From positions 1 through 28,411 of the forward strand of contig NZ_JBFJTH010000036.1 of the NCBI RefSeq assembly GCF_041625495.1: a stretch of 28,411 nt of DNA. Direction: 5' to 3'. This document shows positions 24,642 to 28,411 of the stretch, piece by piece. A program made the position numbers and the translations under genes. The notes under the pieces were generated by a model. It made no database searches, had not been told where the DNA came from, and was given only the letters and a program-made list of their open reading frames with translations. The stretch comes from Litorivivens sp041625495 (GTDB lineage: Bacteria; Pseudomonadota; Gammaproteobacteria; Pseudomonadales; Spongiibacteraceae). Each line of letters opens with the position of its first letter. The stretch's first letter is position 1.

Positions 24642-26777
24642 TCAGAGCCGCAATGCAGCGCGCACGCAACCCAACACGCCGTAGTCGTACTCGCCGTCAA
24701 AGGCTTCATAAACAGCCTTAAGACCGCCCTGCTCGTTCAAGGAAAACGCGCCGCCCAAGGCTTCCAACTCCGATGCATCGAGCTCCACCACGTCCTCAAG
24801 TTCGATTTCGTCACGCTCGATACCCATAGCCAGATGTCGATACACGGTATTGAGCGTCAGTTCGCGGCGGTGTGCGATTTCCAGCGGTGTCAGCCCCTGA
24901 CTCAGTAACACCAGAGTATCGCTTACCGTGTCGCTGACCGGTGCCGGCTCATCGTACTCCTGCAAAATCGCCAGAAACCCCTCGCCATAGGCATCCAACT
25001 TGCGCTCGCCAATACCGCTTATCCGCCCCAGCTGTTCCAGCGTTTGCGGCACTCGCTCAACCATCTCGGCCAACGTGGCATCATGAAAGATCACATAGGC
25101 GGGTACGCCCTGGTCTTCCGCCAGCGTTTTGCGGTGAGCCCGCAACGCTTCCCAGAGTTTCTGATTCCCACCACTGAAAGCCACATTGCTTTTGCGGGTT
25201 TTCTGCTTGTCGACTTTGGGCATTTTGCGCAGGGTCAGCGACTGCTCGCCGCGCAATACCGGGCGCGCTGCATCGGTCAAAAACACACTGCCATGCCCCT
25301 CGTAATCCACCCCCAATAGGCCAATGGCCATCAGCTGGCGAAACAGCGTACGCCATTCGCCCTGATTCAGCTCACTGCCAATTCCGTAGGTGGAAAGCTT
25401 ATCGTGATCGAAGTTCTGAATGCGCTCGAACACTTGTCCACTGTCCACACCGCGCAGCACATCCACCACATAATTCACCCCAAAGCGCTGTCCGGTGCGA
25501 TACACACAGGACAACGCCTTCTGCGCCGCCACCGTGGCATCCCAAGTCTGCGGAGGCGTGATGCAGTTGTCGCAGTTACCGCAGGGTTCATCGAGAGCTT
25601 CGTCAAAATAGCGCAGCAGCACCTGACGACGACAGGCATGGGTTTCACACAGGCCCAGCATGGCATCTAGCTTGTGGCGCTCCACCCGTTTGCGGCTTTC
25701 CTCAGCAGCGCTTTGCTCCTGCATCTGGCGCAGGGTAATCACATCCTGCAGGCCGTAGGCCATCCATGCATCGCTGGGCAGGCCATCGCGCCCGGCGCGA
25801 CCTGTTTCCTGATAATAAGCCTCAATACTTTTCGGTAAATTCAGGTGAGCCACAAAGCGCACGTCAGGTTTGTCGATGCCCATGCCAAACGCAATGGTGG
25901 CCACCACTATCACCCCGTCTTCACGCAGAAAGCGCTCCTGATTCTCCTGCCGGATATCAGTGCTTAAGCCCGCGTGGTAGGGTAACGCGGTAAAACCCTG
26001 TTTGTTCAGCCACTCAGCAGTATCCTCCACTCGCTTGCGCGACAGACAATAAACAATACCCGCCTCGCCTTCGTGATTGTTCAGAATAAACCGCTTGAGC
26101 TGATCCCGGGCGTTGCCCTGATTTTCGCTGATGTGGTAACGGATATTGGGCCGGTCAAAGCCGCTATTGAAAATTTCGGCATCCTGCAGATTCAGCCGTT
26201 CGATTATTTCCCGGCGGGTCGGCAGATCTGCTGTCGCGGTCAACGCAATGCGCGGCACCGCCGGAAAGCACTCGTGCAGAATCGATAGTTGCTGGTATTC
26301 GGGCCGGAAATCATGCCCCCACTGGGATACACAGTGTGCCTCGTCGATGGCAAACAGGGACAGCTCGGTTTGCCGCATCAAATCCAGCATGCGCGGCGTA
26401 ACCAGCCGCTCCGGTGCTACATACAGCAGATCGAGATCGCCCTGCCGGAACAGGGATTCCACCCGAAAGGCCTCATCTGCGGCCAGCGAAGAATTGAGGT
26501 ATTCGGCACGCACACCGTTCTGCTGCAACGCCTGCACCTGGTCGCGCATCAGGGCAATCAGCGGTGACACGACAATGGCAGTACCCGTGCGCACCAGCGC
26601 AGGCACCTGGTAACACAAGGATTTACCGCCACCAGTGGGCATCAACACCAGCGCATCGCCGCCGTCGATCACCTGATCGACAATGGCCTGCTGCTGGTGG
26701 CGAAACTGCTCGTAGCCGAAAACGCTGCGCAGCACTTCCTGTGCCGGACTGGGCGCGCTTTTGGAAGAAAACAACAT
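24642..26777 (-). CDS. recQ: ATP-dependent DNA helicase RecQ
   Basis: This is a 711-residue RecQ. Motifs in order: FRHQQQAIVDQV (Q motif/motif 0), TGGGKS at 48-53 (Walker A), DEAH at 145-148, TATAD near 180, FGMGIDKPDVRFVAHLNLP, and YQETGRAGRDG (motif VI). The zinc cysteines are Cys382, Cys399, Cys402 and Cys405. An RQC winged helix follows (about 410-510), then an HRDC domain (about 540-605). A C-terminal helix-turn-helix-like extension (about 615-660: LLSQGLTPLEIAHRRELTLNTVYRHL) makes it about 100 residues longer than the E. coli protein. It unwinds DNA 3' to 5' in recombination and fork repair. AGGGATGATCT precedes the ATG. It lies alone, convergent with the L7/L12-like membrane protein gene. 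Confidence 0.97.
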   Translation of the reverse strand: MLFSSKSAPSPAQEVLRSVFGYEQFRHQQQAIVDQVIDGGDALVLMPTGGGKSLCYQVPALVRTGTAIVVSPLIALMRDQVQALQQNGVRAEYLNSSLAADEAFRVESLFRQGDLDLLYVAPERLVTPRMLDLMRQTELSLFAIDEAHCVSQWGHDFRPEYQQLSILHECFPAVPRIALTATADLPTRREIIERLNLQDAEIFNSGFDRPNIRYHISENQGNARDQLKRFILNNHEGEAGIVYCLSRKRVEDTAEWLNKQGFTALPYHAGLSTDIRQENQERFLREDGVIVVATIAFGMGIDKPDVRFVAHLNLPKSIEAYYQETGRAGRDGLPSDAWMAYGLQDVITLRQMQEQSAAEESRKRVERHKLDAMLGLCETHACRRQVLLRYFDEALDEPCGNCDNCITPPQTWDATVAAQKALSCVYRTGQRFGVNYVVDVLRGVDSGQVFERIQNFDHDKLSTYGIGSELNQGEWRTLFRQLMAIGLLGVDYEGHGSVFLTDAARPVLRGEQSLTLRKMPKVDKQKTRKSNVAFSGGNQKLWEALRAHRKTLAEDQGVPAYVIFHDATLAEMVERVPQTLEQLGRISGIGERKLDAYGEGFLAILQEYDEPAPVSDTVSDTLVLLSQGLTPLEIAHRRELTLNTVYRHLAMGIERDEIELEDVVELDASELEALGGAFSLNEQGGLKAVYEAFDGEYDYGVLGCVRAALRL

Positions 26778-26878
26778 AGATCATCCCTGGAGAAAAGGCG
26801 CTATTGTCTCGAATTCACTGGGGGAAGGGAAACGCTTGAGACATTCAGAAAGGAGATGCCCGAAGAAACAGCAGGCAT

Positions 26879-26903
26879 AAAAAAAGCAAGCCCGAGGGCT
26901 TGC
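26879..26903 (-). terminator. Strong intrinsic terminator of the cold-shock gene
   Basis: On the minus strand GCAAGCC and GGCTTGC (within 26886-26903) form a 7-bp stem with a short loop, followed by seven T (26879-26885). It lies 25 bp past the stop codon of the csp gene. Confidence 0.93.
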
Positions 26904-26927
26904 CTTTCTGGTAAACCGAGGCAGCTA

Positions 26928-27134
26928 TTAGATAGCTACGATGTTCTCGGCTTGAGGACCTTTCTGGCCCTGGGTCACGGTGAATTCTACCGCTTGACCT
27001 TCTACCAGGGTTTTGAAGCCTGAACCGCTGATGGCGCTGAAGTGTGCGAACACATCTGGGCCGCCTTGCTGCTCAAGAAAGCCAAAACCTTTAGTTTCGT
27101 TGAACCATTTAACAGTACCGGTAACTCTAGACAT
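26928..27134 (-). CDS. CspA-family cold-shock protein
   Basis: The 68-residue protein is a single cold-shock domain: GTVKWFNETKGFGFLEQQ with RNP1 (KGFGFL) and DVFAHFSAI with RNP2, then EGQAVEFTVTQGQKGPQAEN. It binds single-stranded RNA and DNA and acts as an RNA chaperone. Length and all aromatic binding residues fit the family. It is monocistronic, with its own promoter, a leader of about 170 nt and a strong terminator. The paralogue type (cold-induced or constitutive) cannot be told from sequence alone. Confidence 0.97.
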   Translation of the reverse strand: MSRVTGTVKWFNETKGFGFLEQQGGPDVFAHFSAISGSGFKTLVEGQAVEFTVTQGQKGPQAENIVAI

Positions 27135-27309
27135 AACAATAAATCCTGTAGGAAAAAAATATCAAAGCGCCACTCAGTGTTATGAAAACTGAAGAAGCAC
27201 GAATAGCGGGAAATACTAGGCTGAGATTTCGAACTACAGGACGAAGAACTGCAAAGGTGCGACGAAACGAGTGTTCAAATATTAGTCTTTCTTTCTAGCT
27301 GAGAGCTAC
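27135..27309 (-). promoter_or_regulatory. Long 5' leader of the csp mRNA
   Basis: About 170 nt separate the predicted transcription start (near 27303) from the ATG. Long, structured leaders of about this size control cold-induced csp mRNAs in enterobacteria. No exact match to the E. coli cold box was seen. TAGGA is placed about 9 nt before the ATG. No other gene lies between 27135 and 27464. Confidence 0.5.
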
Positions 27310-27336
27310 ATTATCGAGACCCTGAGCTGATGTCAA
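27310..27336 (-). promoter_or_regulatory. Sigma70-like promoter of csp
   Basis: On the minus strand the consensus -35 TTGACA (27331-27336) is followed by GATAAT (27310-27315). The spacer is 15 nt, slightly short; a shifted -10, TAATGT, would give 17. Confidence 0.6.
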
Positions 27337-27464
27337 ACATTTTCTGGAAACCACTGTGAAATGAAGGTGTTGATCACGATAATGGAGCGGGGCCCGCTGG
27401 GCGACAGCACCCGTCTGCCCTATTGAAACATATACAGCTCCGCTACCGACAAAAGGATTCAGCA

Positions 27465-28411
27465 ATGCGCATATTGGTTACCGGCGGCACCGGCTTTGTC
27501 GGCTCACACGCCGCCCTGGCATTACGGGCTGCCGGGCATGAGGTTCGCCTGCTGGTGCGCAACCCCGCCAAACTCGAGCGGGTAATGGCGCAACACGGCG
27601 CTCAGGCAAAAGAAGCGTTTCCCGATATTGTCAGCGGTGACGTGACCGATGCCGCTGCAGTGAAACAGGCACTAAGCAACTGCGACGGTGTGGTACATAG
27701 CGCCGCTTTTGTCTCTACCCATAAAAAAGATGCCAACAACGTTATCAACACCAATGTGGGCGGCACCCGCAATGTAATCGGCCAGGGTTGCGAACTGGGC
27801 CTGAAACACCTCGTGCACATTTCCAGCCTGGCCGCCCTATTCGCCCCTGGCTTGTCATCGCTCACCGGGGAAGAGCCGCCGACGCAATCCAAATCTGCCT
27901 ACGGACAATCAAAAGCCGCCGCAGAGCATTTTGTCCGAGACCTGCAGGCCAAAGGCAAGCCCGTTAGCATAATCTACCCCGGCAGCATTATCGGCCCTCA
28001 CGACCCAGGCTTGTCCGAACCCATGAATGCCCTGCGCATTTTCAGCTCGCGCATGGGTGTGGTTACCAGCACGGGCATCCAGTTTATCGATGTGCGCGAT
28101 ATTGGCAGCGCCTGCGTTGCCATACTCGAAAAGCTCGATCGGCCAGAGCGTATTCTGCTTGGCGGTCACTACTACCCATGGAAAGAGCTGATCAGCACGC
28201 TATATGAGCTGACTGGACGACGCCTTCCCTACGCGCCCATTCCCGGCCCACTACTGCGGCTAATGGGAATATTAGGAGATGCATTTATCGCACTGACTGG
28301 CGTGAACATTCCGATTACGGCAGAAGGCACCCAATACGCTACACGCTGGGTGCGAAGTGACGACAGCAAATTTGAAACGGTGCTAGGGCTTAGATTTAGA
28401 CATCACCGTGA
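27465..28411 (+). CDS. NAD-dependent epimerase/dehydratase (3' end outside window)
   Basis: The ATG at 27465 with AAGGA 7 nt upstream opens a frame of 315 codons that runs off the window. It is an extended-type SDR: MRILVTGGTGFVGSHAALAL (GxxGxxG at 7-13), GDVTDAAAV, a VVHSAA segment, HISS, then the catalytic YGQSK (Tyr-x-x-x-Lys) and IIYPGSIIGPHDPG. The family's usual length is about 320-340 residues, so only a short tail is missing. Such proteins act on nucleotide sugars, dihydroflavonol-like ketones or sterol/hydroxysteroid substrates; nothing here selects among them. It is divergent from the csp gene. Confidence 0.88.
   Translation, partial: MRILVTGGTGFVGSHAALALRAAGHEVRLLVRNPAKLERVMAQHGAQAKEAFPDIVSGDVTDAAAVKQALSNCDGVVHSAAFVSTHKKDANNVINTNVGGTRNVIGQGCELGLKHLVHISSLAALFAPGLSSLTGEEPPTQSKSAYGQSKAAAEHFVRDLQAKGKPVSIIYPGSIIGPHDPGLSEPMNALRIFSSRMGVVTSTGIQFIDVRDIGSACVAILEKLDRPERILLGGHYYPWKELISTLYELTGRRLPYAPIPGPLLRLMGILGDAFIALTGVNIPITAEGTQYATRWVRSDDSKFETVLGLRFRHHR

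Noticed and set aside
1..28411. CRISPR arrays, tRNA genes, insertion sequences, prophage or defence genes
   Set aside because: No repeat-spacer pattern, cloverleaf, terminal inverted repeats, transposase or recognised defence domains were found on reading.

Overview
The window reads as chromosome of a marine-type gammaproteobacterium, probably near the Spongiibacteraceae/Halieaceae group. This placement is inferred from gene style (several large TonB-dependent receptors, luciferase-like oxidoreductases, CspA and RecQ of gammaproteobacterial type) and not from a marker gene. I see no rRNA, tRNA, insertion sequence, integrase or CRISPR array. Both edges cut a gene: cobN-like on the left and an NAD-dependent epimerase on the right.

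Left block (1-4448). A CobN-type chelatase homologue on the minus strand carries an N-terminal signal peptide. It sits behind a clear cobalamin riboswitch (B12 box at 2927-2942) that has its own sigma70-like promoter. A TraF-like outer-membrane barrel protein diverges from it.

Central block (4489-23081). This is a catabolic-looking cluster in several transcription units. One minus-strand operon encodes a KstD/fumarate-reductase-like flavoprotein and two TonB-dependent receptors. Upstream of it lies a cytochrome P450 on the minus strand, divergent from a plus-strand operon for a quinone-oxidoreductase-like MDR protein, a luciferase-like (LLM) oxidoreductase and a one-subunit molybdopterin oxidoreductase. 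A TetR regulator converges on that operon and is itself divergent from a third operon: a second LLM oxidoreductase, an APH-like phosphotransferase and an SDR dehydrogenase. A third TonB-dependent receptor on the minus strand closes the block. The likely logic is uptake of a hydrophobic or bulky molecule across the outer membrane followed by oxidation with heme, flavin, molybdenum and nicotinamide enzymes. The substrate is unknown; steroid, terpenoid or other alicyclic compounds are plausible from the enzyme types but not proven.

Two regulatory signals tie the cluster together. A 21-bp perfect palindrome lies between tetR and the LLM/phosphotransferase/SDR operon. A shared dyad, AACAT-N10-ATGTT, occurs once upstream of the flavoprotein/receptor operon and once in the P450/MDR divergent region.

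Right block (23345-28411) is mostly housekeeping: a membrane protein with an L7/L12-like N-terminal domain, RecQ helicase, a CspA-family cold-shock protein with a long leader and a strong terminator, and the start of an epimerase/dehydratase.
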